Numbered from the stretch's first letter, positions 7,989 to 17,633 are shown. The stretch is 64,000 bases of DNA from Clostridium pasteurianum DSM 525 = ATCC 6013 (GCF_000807255.1 NZ_CP009268.1:1580384-1644383); one strand, 5' to 3'. Numbers and translations are program-made. The notes: generated by a model from the letters alone, not told the origin.

Positions 7989-10190
7989 GTGCTAAAGGAT
8001 AATTATGAATCTTTAGATAGAAGGCAAGCGGAAAGGGGCAGGAGCAAATCGTTGAAGAAGTTTATGATATTTTCAATTATTATTGTTTTGTCATTTATTT
8101 TAACTTTTAAATATATGTTCTTAATTCGAAATAGAGCTTCTTTATATAGAGACGGTGGAGTATCTTATATTTCAGAAGTGGATGATAAGTCTTTCTATAT
8201 ATACAGCTATGGAAGATGGCAAAAATCCTTTATCAAGGGGGTAAATATTGGCGCTGCAAAGCCTGGTGCTTTTCCAGGAGATTTGGCAATAACTAAAGAG
8301 GAATATATTAGATGGTTTAAGCAAATAGCAGATATGAATGCTGACGCAATAAGAATATATACCATACCTAAACCTGAGTTTTATGATGCTCTGTATGAAT
8401 ATAATAAAAATGCATTTAAGCCCTTATATGTGTTCCAAGGTGTTTGGATCAATGAAGATGATATATCAAAGTATCAAAATGCACAGAATAATGTAATTAA
8501 AAGTGGATTTAGAAAGGATATTAAAGATGTTATCGATGTAATACATGGTAATGCCAAACTCTCTAGCAGAAAGGGTTATGCCAGTGGAACCTATACTAAA
8601 GATGTATCTCCTTATGTAATTGGATGGATTTTGGGCATTGAATGGAATCCACATTTTGTACAGAATACAAATAAGATTAATGAAAATATCAATAGCTTTA
8701 ATGGCAAATATCTGTATACAGAAAATGCTTCACCTTTTGAAGCCTTTTTAGGAGAAATGGGGGACTATGCTGTTAGTTATGAAACTAAAAAATATGGAAT
8801 GCAGAGACCTTTAAGCTTTACCAATTGGGTTACTACAGATACGTTAAAACACACTAATGAGCCTTTAGAAGAGGAAGATATGGTGGAAGTAAATACAGAA
8901 CACATAAAGAAACGAAATTCCTTTAAACCTGGACTATTTGCATCTTATCATATATATCCATACTATCCTGATTTTATGAATTATCAGCAGAAATATGCTG
9001 ATTATAAAGATAAGGATGGAAGAGTAAATACGTACAGAGCTTATTTAAAGGACTTGATAAAAGAACATACAGTACCAGTTCTGGTAGCAGAATTTGGTGT
9101 ACCTGCCTCAAGAGGAATAACTCATGAAAATATTCATACGGGATTTAATCAGGGGCATATAGATGAAAAACAACAGGGGGAGATGGATGCATCAATGCTT
9201 CAGAATATTTTTGATGAGGGTTATACAGGAGGATTGGTTTTTACATGGCAGGATGAATGGTTTAAAAGGACCTGGAATACTATGGATTTAGATATTCCGG
9301 ATAGAAGACCTTATTGGTCAAATTCACAGACAAATGAGCAGGAGTTTGGACTTTTAGCCTTTGATCCCGGAAAAGATAAGAGTATATGCTATGTGGATGG
9401 AGATATATCAGATTGGAAAAATGATAAATCTTTAGTAGCAGATAGCAATATGAAACTCTATGTGAAAAGTGATGAAAAATATCTATATGTTAGAGCTGAT
9501 ATAAAGGATTTTGATTTTGAAAAAGATAAATTATTTTTGCCTATTGACATAACTCCAAACTCTGGAAATTTTAAATATAATCAGTATAATTTAGACTTTA
9601 AAAGAAATGCAGATATGGTGATTGTGTTAGATAAAGAGAAGGGTTCAAAAATAGTTACAGATTCCTATTATGATGTGTTTTATTACACCTATGCCAATAA
9701 GCTAAATATGATTGATAGGAATATGAATTATGAAAAAAAGGATAGCGGTATATTTAATCCTATATATTTATGTTTGAATAGACCCTTGTATTTGCCAGAA
9801 GACAAAAAATTACTTCCACTGCAAAAATATGAAACGGGAAAATTTACTCTGGGAGATGCTAACCCAGAGCACAAAAACTATAATTCTCTCACTGATTATT
9901 CTATAAATAATAATACAATAGAAATCAGAATACCCTGGCAGCTTTTAAATGTTATGGATCCTTCCACAAAAATGATTATGGATGATTTTTATAGAATAAA
10001 AGAAATAAAGCCTATGAAGATACAAGGACTTTATATAGGTGGTATTTTAACTAAAAATAATACTGTCATTGAAAATAGCAATATGGAATTTTACAATTGG
10101 GAAGAATGGGATATGCCAACTTACCATGAGAGATTGAAACCCTCTTATTATATTCTTAAAGAAATTTTTAAATCAATTGGTAGTAATTAG
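7989..10190 (+). CDS. Membrane-anchored TIM-barrel glycosidase-like protein with C-terminal CBM9-like domain
   Basis: 733 residues from a GTG start behind an aggat site. One N-terminal transmembrane helix (about residues 25-48) leaves the rest outside. Residues about 70-440 look like a glycoside hydrolase TIM barrel (KGVNIGAAKPGAFPGD, DAIRIYTIPKPEFYDAL, PVLVAEFGVPASRG, GGLVFTWQDEWFKRTW); Glu in VAEFG and in WQDEW are candidate catalytic residues. Residues about 455-640 begin YVDGDISDWKND, typical of CBM9/DOMON-like sugar-binding modules. It is the first of a three-gene set with a HEAT protein and a GT2 synthase, suggesting trimming or transfer of the polymer they make. The exact activity is unknown. 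Confidence 0.7.
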   Translation: MLKDNYESLDRRQAERGRSKSLKKFMIFSIIIVLSFILTFKYMFLIRNRASLYRDGGVSYISEVDDKSFYIYSYGRWQKSFIKGVNIGAAKPGAFPGDLAITKEEYIRWFKQIADMNADAIRIYTIPKPEFYDALYEYNKNAFKPLYVFQGVWINEDDISKYQNAQNNVIKSGFRKDIKDVIDVIHGNAKLSSRKGYASGTYTKDVSPYVIGWILGIEWNPHFVQNTNKINENINSFNGKYLYTENASPFEAFLGEMGDYAVSYETKKYGMQRPLSFTNWVTTDTLKHTNEPLEEEDMVEVNTEHIKKRNSFKPGLFASYHIYPYYPDFMNYQQKYADYKDKDGRVNTYRAYLKDLIKEHTVPVLVAEFGVPASRGITHENIHTGFNQGHIDEKQQGEMDASMLQNIFDEGYTGGLVFTWQDEWFKRTWNTMDLDIPDRRPYWSNSQTNEQEFGLLAFDPGKDKSICYVDGDISDWKNDKSLVADSNMKLYVKSDEKYLYVRADIKDFDFEKDKLFLPIDITPNSGNFKYNQYNLDFKRNADMVIVLDKEKGSKIVTDSYYDVFYYTYANKLNMIDRNMNYEKKDSGIFNPIYLCLNRPLYLPEDKKLLPLQKYETGKFTLGDANPEHKNYNSLTDYSINNNTIEIRIPWQLLNVMDPSTKMIMDDFYRIKEIKPMKIQGLYIGGILTKNNTVIENSNMEFYNWEEWDMPTYHERLKPSYYILKEIFKSIGSN

Positions 10191-10204
10191 GCTAAGGAGG
10201 AAAT

Positions 10205-11383
10205 ATGGAGAAATACGTATATTTTTCAATAATGTTTTTTTCTCTAATAATATTTTTCTTGTATATTTATATACTATATGAAAAAACTTCGAAAATTTAT
10301 AAGAATAAAAGAATTGAAAAGTATGATATAAAAGTCACACCTTATATTGATTCTACTTTAGATAAGATTATAAATGGACAGGATATTGATTTTGATATAT
10401 TGGAATACATTAAAAGTCAGTGTGAAAATAAATATAAAAGAGCAATAATTGAAAGAAGATTATTGCATTCTCTTGAGAACTTTAAAGGTGATTTTTGTAA
10501 AAAAATTACGGAGCTATGTGAATATATTGGAATTGTACAGTATGAGATAGATAATTTTAAAAACAGAAATCTTCATCAAAAAGCCCTTGCTTCTAAAAAG
10601 CTTGGACAATTTAGAAGTAAGTATGCCCTTGAACCATTATTAAAAGAAATTCATATTAAAAATAATGATGTTAAGTATAACATTTTGTTGGCTCTTTCAA
10701 AAATAGGAGAAGAAGAGGCCTTCATAAAAGTCTTTGAAAATATTGATGCGTCAGTGGATTTAAGTGAAAGAAGCTTAATAGAGATAGTTGATAGTTTTGA
10801 AGGAGATAAAAATAAAATATATAAAAGAATGATAGATTCAGATAATAACTTCAGTGCCTGCGTATTTATAAAATCCGCAGGAAATTGTAAAGATAAGTCT
10901 TTGAGTGATACTATAGCAAAATACTTGTTCAGTGAAGATAAGGAAAGAAGAATTGCAGCAGTAAAAGCTATTGGTAATATAGCTGATGTAAATTATTTAG
11001 ATGATATCATAAAACTTTTAGAAGACAGTGCTTGGGAGGTAAGAGCAATAGCTGCAAAGGTGTTGAATAATTTTAAAAATAGTAAAATATTGATTCCTCT
11101 TGCAAAATCCCTTTCTGATTCACAGTGGTATGTAAGGTATAATGCAGCTATATCAATATTAAATAATAAAGAAGGAATAGATACAATTTCTTATATTTTC
11201 AAAGGAGAAGATAGGTTCGCCAAGGATATAGTTATATCTGCCATGGAAAATTCACCTAATGACAAATTATATTTATATGAAAATTCAGAGGACGATAAAA
11301 AGAGACAATTGGCTGCTGAAATAAAGAAATATATAGCAATGAGAGATAAGGAGCTGGAATATGAGTATAATGATGCTGGTTAG
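10205..11383 (+). CDS. Membrane-anchored HEAT-repeat protein
   Basis: 392 residues from an ATG with the site aaggaggaa. One N-terminal transmembrane helix (about residues 4-24) is followed by an all-helical region. From about residue 125 onward several HEAT/PBS-lyase-type repeats are visible (ALASKKLGQF..ALEPLLKEI, AVKAIGNIAD, VRAIAAKVLNNF, VRYNAAISILNN). Such repeats are protein-protein scaffolds. The gene starts 14 bp after the TIM-barrel gene, and its end overlaps the GT2 gene by 23 bp, so the three are translationally coupled. A scaffold role for a polysaccharide synthase is inferred. Confidence 0.75.
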   Translation: MEKYVYFSIMFFSLIIFFLYIYILYEKTSKIYKNKRIEKYDIKVTPYIDSTLDKIINGQDIDFDILEYIKSQCENKYKRAIIERRLLHSLENFKGDFCKKITELCEYIGIVQYEIDNFKNRNLHQKALASKKLGQFRSKYALEPLLKEIHIKNNDVKYNILLALSKIGEEEAFIKVFENIDASVDLSERSLIEIVDSFEGDKNKIYKRMIDSDNNFSACVFIKSAGNCKDKSLSDTIAKYLFSEDKERRIAAVKAIGNIADVNYLDDIIKLLEDSAWEVRAIAAKVLNNFKNSKILIPLAKSLSDSQWYVRYNAAISILNNKEGIDTISYIFKGEDRFAKDIVISAMENSPNDKLYLYENSEDDKKRQLAAEIKKYIAMRDKELEYEYNDAG

Positions 11384-12770
11384 AGAGATAATTACAAATT
11401 TTAATTACATAATATTATATTATGTATTATGCATTAACAGTATATATTTTGTACAGCTTATATTGTCTGCATTTAGTTTGTATGATTATATAAAGAAAAT
11501 GAATTACTCAGATTATAAAAAATACATTACTTCTGATAATATGATACCAGTTTCTGTATTAGTTCCTGCCTATAATGAGGAAGATACTATAGTGGATAAT
11601 ATAAAATCTTTACTGAAATTAAATTATCCTCTGTTTGAAGTTGTTGTAATTAACGATGGTTCGAAAGATGATACCTTAAAAAAGATAATTGAAACCTATA
11701 ATTTAACTAAAATAGATCAGCCAGTGAGATATTTAGTTAAAACAAATAAAATAAGAGGCATATATAAAAATCTAGATGTTCCAGGATTCACTTTAATTGA
11801 TAAGGAAAATGGCGGTAAAGCAGATTCTCTTAATGCGGGGATAAATGTATCAAAATATCCTGTATTTACATCTATAGATGCAGATTCCATACTTGAAAGT
11901 GATTCTTTAGTGAGAGTGATTATGCCCTTTATTGAAGATAAATCAACAGTTGCAGTTGGTGGGATTGTAAGAATTGCCAATGGCAGTGAAATTAAAAATG
12001 GAAGAATAAAGAGTATTGGATTGCCAAGTGATAAATTGGCAATGTTTCAAGTTGTTGAATATTTAAGAGGATTTCTTAGTGGAAGAATGGGGTGGGATGC
12101 TCTTGGATGTCTATTAATTATATCAGGAGCATTTGGAGCCTTTAAGAAAGATATTGCTGTACAAGCTGGTGGATATACAGGTAATACTATTGGAGAAGAT
12201 ATGGAATTAGTAGTTAAAATGCACGGATATTTAAGAGAAAATAAATTTAAATATAAAATTAAGTTTATACCCGATCCTGTCTGTTGGACACAGGCACCAG
12301 AAAAAATAAAAGATTTAAAAGGTCAGAGGAGACGATGGCAAATAGGATTAATGGATAGTCTCTTACGTCACAAAAAATTATTATTAAATCCTAAATATGG
12401 TGTTATAGGTATGTTTGGAATTCCATATTTTTGGGTCTTTGAGATGCTGGGACCTATAATTGAAGTTTTGGGATATATTTTTATTCCACTGGCCTATATT
12501 TTTGGTTTACTTAACCTTAGATATTTCATATTATTTTTAATTTCATCCATACTTTATGGAATAATACTGTCTATAGGTGCAATTTTACTTGAAGATTATA
12601 CTTTTAGTAAATATAAATCTATTAAACAATTACTTAGACTTTCATGGTATGGAATATTAGAAAACTTTGGGTACAGACAGATGACAACATTTTTTAGAGT
12701 AGAGGCAATTCTGAGATTTAAGAAGTTTAAAAACAGCTGGGGCAAAATAAAAAGGAAAAGTTTTAGTTAG
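11361..12770 (+). CDS. Processive family 2 glycosyltransferase (cellulose/PNAG synthase-like)
   Basis: 469 residues. The ATG at 11361 has an aaggag site inside the upstream gene. After one N-terminal membrane helix the GT-A domain shows VLVPAYNEED, VVINDGSKDD, the ENGGKADSLNAG substrate loop, SIDADS (metal-binding DxD), GEDMEL and the QRRRW motif of processive synthases. Three or four C-terminal helices (about residues 340-415) would form the export channel. No PilZ domain is present. It probably polymerises a surface polysaccharide with the two preceding genes; the sugar is not predictable from sequence. Confidence 0.85.
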   Translation: MSIMMLVREIITNFNYIILYYVLCINSIYFVQLILSAFSLYDYIKKMNYSDYKKYITSDNMIPVSVLVPAYNEEDTIVDNIKSLLKLNYPLFEVVVINDGSKDDTLKKIIETYNLTKIDQPVRYLVKTNKIRGIYKNLDVPGFTLIDKENGGKADSLNAGINVSKYPVFTSIDADSILESDSLVRVIMPFIEDKSTVAVGGIVRIANGSEIKNGRIKSIGLPSDKLAMFQVVEYLRGFLSGRMGWDALGCLLIISGAFGAFKKDIAVQAGGYTGNTIGEDMELVVKMHGYLRENKFKYKIKFIPDPVCWTQAPEKIKDLKGQRRRWQIGLMDSLLRHKKLLLNPKYGVIGMFGIPYFWVFEMLGPIIEVLGYIFIPLAYIFGLLNLRYFILFLISSILYGIILSIGAILLEDYTFSKYKSIKQLLRLSWYGILENFGYRQMTTFFRVEAILRFKKFKNSWGKIKRKSFS

Positions 12771-12951
12771 GGTATAAATATACAATAAGTAAAATTTTAT
12801 TATAAAATCACTACATATATAATTCTAGTATTTGGAATTGTGTTTGTAGTGGTTTTGTTTTTTAGAAAATATAAAATTTATTCACCAAAATAGGTATATA
12901 TCTTAATTTTCTGTCCATAATCAAGATATAAAATTATGGAGGAGAAAAGAG

Positions 12952-13416
12952 ATGAAGATAAATAAATTTAAATTAAGGTTATTACTAGGCAAAAGTATCA
13001 AATCTAAAAATAAAAAGAAAGGCTTTACCCTCATAGAGGTAATAGCTGTTATTGCAATTCTGGCCATTATGGGGGCAATTCTCGTGCCTAATGTGTTAGG
13101 CTATAGAGAAAAGGCACAAAAATCCAATATTCAAACCAGCGCCAAAACTATAATGAACACCATAGAAGCTTACAATTCTGATAAAACTTCCGGTGAGGAT
13201 CAAATTGGTGATGATTCAGGAAAAATTACTTATAAAGACGGTATAGATAAATTGATTGAGGAAAATATGCTTGATAGTGATAAGATACCAGATTGCCTTA
13301 AAGGTGTAAGTGAACCTACAACAGTAGAAAAATTAAGTATGGTAGCAGCAGGGGATTTTTCCATAGAAAAGTTTGATGGAAAAGCTTCAACTATAAGCAT
13401 TAATACTGACGAATAA
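12952..13416 (+). CDS. Type IV prepilin, second pilin of the locus
   Basis: 154 residues with a class III signal: a 24-residue basic leader ending KKKG followed by FTLIEVIAVIAILAIMGAI with Glu5. The leader style matches the pilA product at 1938, but the C-terminal domain differs (acidic, with DSGKITYKDGIDKLIEENML). An atggaggag site precedes the ATG. It lies between the glycan synthase and the prepilin peptidase, which ties the glycan genes to the pilus locus. It may be an alternative major pilin. Confidence 0.9.
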   Translation: MKINKFKLRLLLGKSIKSKNKKKGFTLIEVIAVIAILAIMGAILVPNVLGYREKAQKSNIQTSAKTIMNTIEAYNSDKTSGEDQIGDDSGKITYKDGIDKLIEENMLDSDKIPDCLKGVSEPTTVEKLSMVAAGDFSIEKFDGKASTISINTDE

Positions 13417-13724
13417 TTTTATAATAAAATAATTGCTTATCTCAATAATATATAAAATCTTTTACTATAATATGGTATAATAATCTATAAAGAAAGATTT
13501 TATTTAGTTAAAAATACCTACGCCATAGAAGAATTTTACATGTTAAATATATAACTAAATTTTGGATTTAAAGCATATTTTTTAATAATTTTAAAAATTT
13601 TTAATAAAAAATATAGTTTTTAATAGAGGCTGAAGGTGTAATTTCATTAAGTATTTGTTATTATTTTGTGTTATATTTTTTGTAAGATTAAAGCTGATTA
13701 TATAAGATAAGGAAGATTAAAAGC
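13417..13724. other. Intergenic region before the prepilin peptidase gene
   Basis: About 308 bp, very AT-rich, with runs such as taataattttaaaaattt. I see no gene, no strong GC hairpin and no clear promoter in it. Confidence 0.45.
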
Positions 13725-14480
13725 ATGAACATTGTTATGGGAATATATATCGTTATTTTAGGATTACTTCTTGGAAGTTTTTTTAATGTATGTATTTATA
13801 GAATACCTAGAGGAGAATCTATAGTCTTTCCAGGCTCTCATTGTACCAATTGCAATAATAAAATTAAAGGTTATGATCTCATACCTGTAATAAGCTATAT
13901 TTTTTTAAAAGGAAAATGCAGATATTGCGGGGAAAAGATATCTCTGAGATATCCAGCTGTAGAGCTTATAACTGCAGCTATATTTTATCTTATTTATTTA
14001 AAATATGGATTGATGTTTCTTACAGTAAAATATATTGTTTTAGCTTCACTGCTTATTGTAATTGGAATGATTGATTTGGATACTACAGATGTATATTTTA
14101 GTACCACAATTACTGGAGTTATATTCGGAATAGGTTTTATTATAGCTAGCTATTTTTTTAACCTGGGTATTGGAGAATTTATAATAGGAGGCATAGCTGC
14201 TGGAGGGTTTATTGCAGTTATTATTCTTATAACTAGAGGCATGGGCTGGGGAGATGCAGAAATATGCCTTGTCTGTGGTTTATTTTTAGGCTTTAAACTT
14301 TCCATAGTAATGCTTTTTTTATCCTTTATAATAGGAGGAATCGTTGGAATAGGTCTAATTTTGTCAAAAATTAAGAATAGGAAAGATTATATACCCTTCG
14401 GTCCTTTTATAGCAGTGTCAAGCCTTCTAACTATATTTTTGGGAGAATATATTGTAAATTACTATATGGCTATGTTTTAA
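13725..14480 (+). CDS. pilD: Prepilin peptidase PilD (leader peptidase / N-methyltransferase)
   Basis: 251 residues and polytopic. The N-terminal domain carries two CxxC pairs (CTNCNNK and CRYCGEK, about residues 39-70), the zinc-binding methylase motif of bifunctional enzymes. The peptidase part has both aspartates of the A24 family: one in GMIDLDTTD and one in GMGWGDAE (GxGxGD type). It cleaves and methylates all the prepilins encoded here. It is the last gene of the pilus region. Confidence 0.93.
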   Translation: MNIVMGIYIVILGLLLGSFFNVCIYRIPRGESIVFPGSHCTNCNNKIKGYDLIPVISYIFLKGKCRYCGEKISLRYPAVELITAAIFYLIYLKYGLMFLTVKYIVLASLLIVIGMIDLDTTDVYFSTTITGVIFGIGFIIASYFFNLGIGEFIIGGIAAGGFIAVIILITRGMGWGDAEICLVCGLFLGFKLSIVMLFLSFIIGGIVGIGLILSKIKNRKDYIPFGPFIAVSSLLTIFLGEYIVNYYMAMF

Positions 14481-14563
14481 TAAAAGAGTTAATGTTAAAA
14501 TACTTAGGACAAGGTGTTTTTAATAGAATAAAATGCTATATTAAAAGTGAAAGGAAGGTGAAA

Positions 14564-14625
14564 ATCCTGATGGAATTTAAAATATTAACATAGGTATTTC
14601 TATGTATATTTTCTGAAATCAGGAT
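14564..14625 (+). promoter_or_regulatory. Leader with inverted repeat overlapping the GntR gene ribosome binding site
   Basis: The octamer atcctgat at 14564-14571 is perfectly complementary to atcaggat at 14618-14625. The second copy contains the agga ribosome binding site of the GntR gene (ATG at 14629), so pairing would hide it. The first copy overlaps the start of a seven-codon reading frame with its own strong site. Translational control is an inference. Confidence 0.4.
14570..14593 (+). CDS. Possible seven-residue leader peptide upstream of the GntR gene
   Basis: An ATG at 14570 stands 10 bp behind a strong site (aaggaaggtg) and opens MEFKILT followed by TAG. Its start codon overlaps the first arm of the hairpin that would cover the downstream ribosome binding site, so ribosomes here could open that hairpin. 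No homology can be claimed for seven residues. Confidence 0.3.
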   Translation: MEFKILT

Positions 14626-14628
14626 GCC

Positions 14629-15339
14629 ATGTTTAGACCCATAAAGAATACAAAGGTTTATGAACAAGTCATTATACAGATAAAGAATATGATATCTAAG
14701 GGAATATTAAAAAAAGGGGATAAACTGCCCTCAGAGAGGGAACTTGTAGATAAATTGGGAATAAGTAGAACTTCTATAAGAGAAGCTCTAAGAGCCCTTG
14801 AGATTATAGGATTGGTTGAAAGCAGACAAGGGGAAGGAAATTTTATAAGAGATAATTTTGAAAACAGTCTTTTTGAGCCTCTATCAGTTATGTTTATGCT
14901 TCAAAAAAGCAGTACTTTGGAAATACATCAGGTAAGAGTTATGATTGAAACAGAGACAGCTTCTTTAGCTGCAAAGAATATAACAGATAAGGACATAGAA
15001 GTTTTACAGGAATATATAGATAAACTTGAAAATTCCAATGATGAAGTGGACAGGAGCATTGCAGATAAGAATTTTCATTATAAGATAGCTGAATGTTCTG
15101 GAAACTTTTTGATAAACAACATATTAAGATCCGTTTCTTCATTGATGGATGCTTTTATAGTCAATGCCAGAATGGTGATAGTTAATGAAGCAGAACAGAG
15201 AGAAGAGCTTGTAATACAGCATCGAAATATATTGCAGGCATTGGTGAATAGAGATTCAGAGGCTGCAGTTACAGCCATGAGAGAGCATTTGGAGTGTATA
15301 AAAAGGCACCTCATATTGATGGATAATATTTATTCTTAG
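14629..15339 (+). CDS. FadR-subfamily GntR transcriptional regulator (lactate operon)
   Basis: 236 residues. The N-terminal winged helix-turn-helix has the GntR signature (LPSERELVDKLGISRTSIREALRALEIIGLVESRQGEG, split here around residues 28-65). The C-terminal FCD ligand-binding domain keeps metal-site residues (about residues 95-230, with HYKIAECSGN and EHLECIKRH). The downstream operon oxidises lactate, so this is probably an LldR/LctA-like lactate-responsive repressor. A TGGT-N3-ACCA operator match lies before etfB. Confidence 0.85.
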   Translation: MFRPIKNTKVYEQVIIQIKNMISKGILKKGDKLPSERELVDKLGISRTSIREALRALEIIGLVESRQGEGNFIRDNFENSLFEPLSVMFMLQKSSTLEIHQVRVMIETETASLAAKNITDKDIEVLQEYIDKLENSNDEVDRSIADKNFHYKIAECSGNFLINNILRSVSSLMDAFIVNARMVIVNEAEQREELVIQHRNILQALVNRDSEAAVTAMREHLECIKRHLILMDNIYS

Positions 15340-15531
15340 TTTTTATTTAGATATTTTAATTATTTGAATATAAGTTTCATTAATGTAAATTTTTCTCCAT
15401 ATATTTTAAAATTGGTTTATAGATATTATCTAAGTAGTCATAATTGAATTTCAGTTATAAGCACATAAAAACTTTGTTAAATAAATATCTATTATGGAAT
15501 TAGAAAAAAACATGTGCTATTATATAGATAT

Positions 15532-15553
15532 GGAAGAACAAAGTCGTTCTTCC
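15532..15553 (+). promoter_or_regulatory. Hairpin in the lactate operon leader
   Basis: An 8-bp perfect stem (ggaagaac / gttcttcc) with a 6-nt loop lies 16 bp before the predicted GntR operator. It is followed by aaaaaa on the plus strand, so it is not a plus-strand terminator. It could be an operator half-pair or an mRNA structure. Confidence 0.4.
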
Positions 15554-15569
15554 AAAAAATTATCAATGG

Positions 15570-15587
15570 TGGTAATACCATATTACC
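15570..15587. promoter_or_regulatory. Predicted FadR-family GntR operator
   Basis: TGGTAATACCA (15570-15580) is a perfect match to the TnGT-N3-ACnA pattern bound by FadR-type GntR proteins. It overlaps a second palindrome (ggtaat at 15571-15576, attacc at 15582-15587). It lies 35 bp before the etfB start, in a position to block transcription or elongation. The adjacent GntR gene is the obvious candidate regulator. Confidence 0.6.
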
Positions 15588-15614
15588 AATAAAATATGTA
15601 GTGGAGGGAATGTA

Positions 15615-16403
15615 ATGGACATTTTAGTTTGTATTAAACAGGTTCCAGGTACATCTAAGGTAGAAGTTGACCCGGTAACTGGAGTATTAAAAAGAGATGG
15701 AGCAGATACAAAGATGAATCCTTATGATTTATATGCTTTGGAAGCTGCTCTTACTATGAAAGAAGAAAAAGGTGGAAAGGTAAAAGTAATAAGCATGGGT
15801 CCGCCTCAGGCTATGGATGTAATAAGAGAAGCTTATATGATGGGAGCAGATGAAGGGTCTCTTGTTTCTGATAGAAAATTTGCTGGAGCAGATGTTTTGG
15901 CTACTGCTTATACCATATCTCAGGGAGTAAGAAAAATGGCACCTTATGATATTATACTATGTGGTAAGCAGACTACAGATGGGGATACAGCACAGGTTGG
16001 ACCTGAAATGGCTGAATATCTTGGCATACCTCACATTGCCAATGTAATCGATATAATAGAAATAAAAGACAAATCAATAGTAGTTGCTATGGACATGCCA
16101 AATACTATTGAGAAGATAGAAGTAAGTTATCCTTGTCTTTTAACTCTTGAAAAGGACATTAATCAACCTAGACTTCCTTCCTATAAAAAGGGAATAGAGA
16201 CTAAAGACAGAGAGATAAAGACAATAAGTTTAAAGGATTTTGAAGATCAAAATGAAAAAAGATATGGATTGAATGGTTCACCAACTCAGGTTGAAAGAAT
16301 CTTTCCACCAGTACATGATATTAAGAGAGAAAAGTTTGAAGGCAGTGGAGATGAAGTTGCAAGGCAAATTGCTGATAAGCTCAAAGAGTTGAAATTTGTA
16401 TAA
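15615..16403 (+). CDS. lctB: Electron transfer flavoprotein beta subunit of lactate dehydrogenase complex
   Basis: 262 residues starting MDILVCIKQVPGTSKVEVD, the classic EtfB N terminus. The AMP/FAD-binding region CGKQTTDGDTAQVGPEMAEYLGIPH is intact (about residues 118-142). With the following EtfA and FAD dehydrogenase it matches the LctBCD complex of Acetobacterium woodii, which drives lactate oxidation with NAD by electron confurcation with reduced ferredoxin. The ribosome binding site is tggaggga. A decayed second copy lies at about 44.3-44.7 kb. Confidence 0.9.
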   Translation: MDILVCIKQVPGTSKVEVDPVTGVLKRDGADTKMNPYDLYALEAALTMKEEKGGKVKVISMGPPQAMDVIREAYMMGADEGSLVSDRKFAGADVLATAYTISQGVRKMAPYDIILCGKQTTDGDTAQVGPEMAEYLGIPHIANVIDIIEIKDKSIVVAMDMPNTIEKIEVSYPCLLTLEKDINQPRLPSYKKGIETKDREIKTISLKDFEDQNEKRYGLNGSPTQVERIFPPVHDIKREKFEGSGDEVARQIADKLKELKFV

Positions 16404-16432
16404 CTTAAAAAATTTTAAGGAAGGGGATTATT

Positions 16433-17632
16433 ATGGGAAAATTATTTGTACATCAGGAAAAATTAACACCTGAAATTGTAAAGGATTTAATTAAAATATG
16501 TCCTTTTGGAGCTATAGAAGAGAATAATGGTAAAATTGAAATGAATGCAGGTTGTAAAATGTGTAAGCTCTGTGTTAGAAAAGGGCCAAAAGGTGTAGTT
16601 GAGTTTGTAGAAGAAAAAGTTGAAGCTATAGATAAAAGTCTATGGAAAGGTGTAGCTGTCTACGTGGACCATGTAGAAGGAGATATTCATCCTGTTACTT
16701 TTGAACTTATAGGAAAAGCTAAGGAATTGGCAGAGAAGATAAAGCATCCTGTGTATGCACTATTTGTAGGCTATAATATTTTAGATAAGGCAGAGGAGCT
16801 TTTACACTATGGTGTAGATGAAGTGTTTGTTTACGATTATGAAGAGCTTAAAGACTTTAGAATAGAACCCTATACAGCAGCAGCGGAAGATTTTATAAAT
16901 AAAATAAAACCATCTACTATATTAGTAGGGGCAACTACTATCGGAAGATCTCTGGCACCAAGAATAGCAGCAAGATTTAAAACTGGTCTTACAGCAGACT
17001 GTACAATACTTGAGATGAAAGAAAATACTGATTTAGTTCAGATAAGACCTGCTTTTGGTGGAAATATAATGGCTCAGATAATTAATCCAAATCATAGACC
17101 TCAAATGGCTACCGTAAGATATAAGGTTATGAATGCACCGGAGAGAAGTGAGAGTATAAGCGGAAAAATAAATGCCTGTAAGATAGATAAAGAAAAGTTT
17201 AATTCAGGTATTAAGGTAATAGAAGTAAAACAAAAGGAAGTTGAAGATAACATATCTGATGCTGATGCTATAATTGCCATTGGAAGGGGAATTAAATCAG
17301 AAAAAGACATTGAGAAGATAAATGAGTTGGCAGAAATTATTGGAGCAAGAGTTGCATTTACAAGACCACTTATAGAAGCTGGATGGGGAGATGCTAAAAG
17401 GCAGATAGGTTTAAGTGGAAGAACTGTAAAACCAAAATTAATTATTACTTTTGGAATATCTGGTGCAGTGCAGTTTACTGCAGGTATGGATGGTTCAGAA
17501 TATGTCTTTGCAGTAAATGAAGATCCTAATGCACCTATATTCAATGTTGCCAATTATGGTATAGTAGGGGATCTATATGAAATACTTCCTGAACTTATAA
17601 AGGATGTAAAGATGTATAAGGAGGCCAACTAA
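16433..17632 (+). CDS. lctC: Electron transfer flavoprotein alpha subunit with N-terminal Fe-S domain
   Basis: 399 residues. The N-terminal extension has Cys23 (CPFGAIEE) and Cys41, Cys44 and Cys47 (CKMCKLC), a single [4Fe-4S]-type module found in bifurcating EtfA of LctC type. The EtfA core follows ([20 protein letters not shown] at about residues 164-183), and the C-terminal FAD domain ([26 protein letters not shown]) is complete. It should carry electrons between ferredoxin, NAD and the dehydrogenase. It lies 29 bp after etfB and 1 bp before lctD. Confidence 0.92.
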   Translation: MGKLFVHQEKLTPEIVKDLIKICPFGAIEENNGKIEMNAGCKMCKLCVRKGPKGVVEFVEEKVEAIDKSLWKGVAVYVDHVEGDIHPVTFELIGKAKELAEKIKHPVYALFVGYNILDKAEELLHYGVDEVFVYDYEELKDFRIEPYTAAAEDFINKIKPSTILVGATTIGRSLAPRIAARFKTGLTADCTILEMKENTDLVQIRPAFGGNIMAQIINPNHRPQMATVRYKVMNAPERSESISGKINACKIDKEKFNSGIKVIEVKQKEVEDNISDADAIIAIGRGIKSEKDIEKINELAEIIGARVAFTRPLIEAGWGDAKRQIGLSGRTVKPKLIITFGISGAVQFTAGMDGSEYVFAVNEDPNAPIFNVANYGIVGDLYEILPELIKDVKMYKEAN

Positions 17633-17633
17633 T

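Noticed and set aside
17101-17553. Long minus-strand open frame within etfA
   Set aside because: It lies wholly inside a conserved enzyme gene, and its composition is what antisense of that gene gives.
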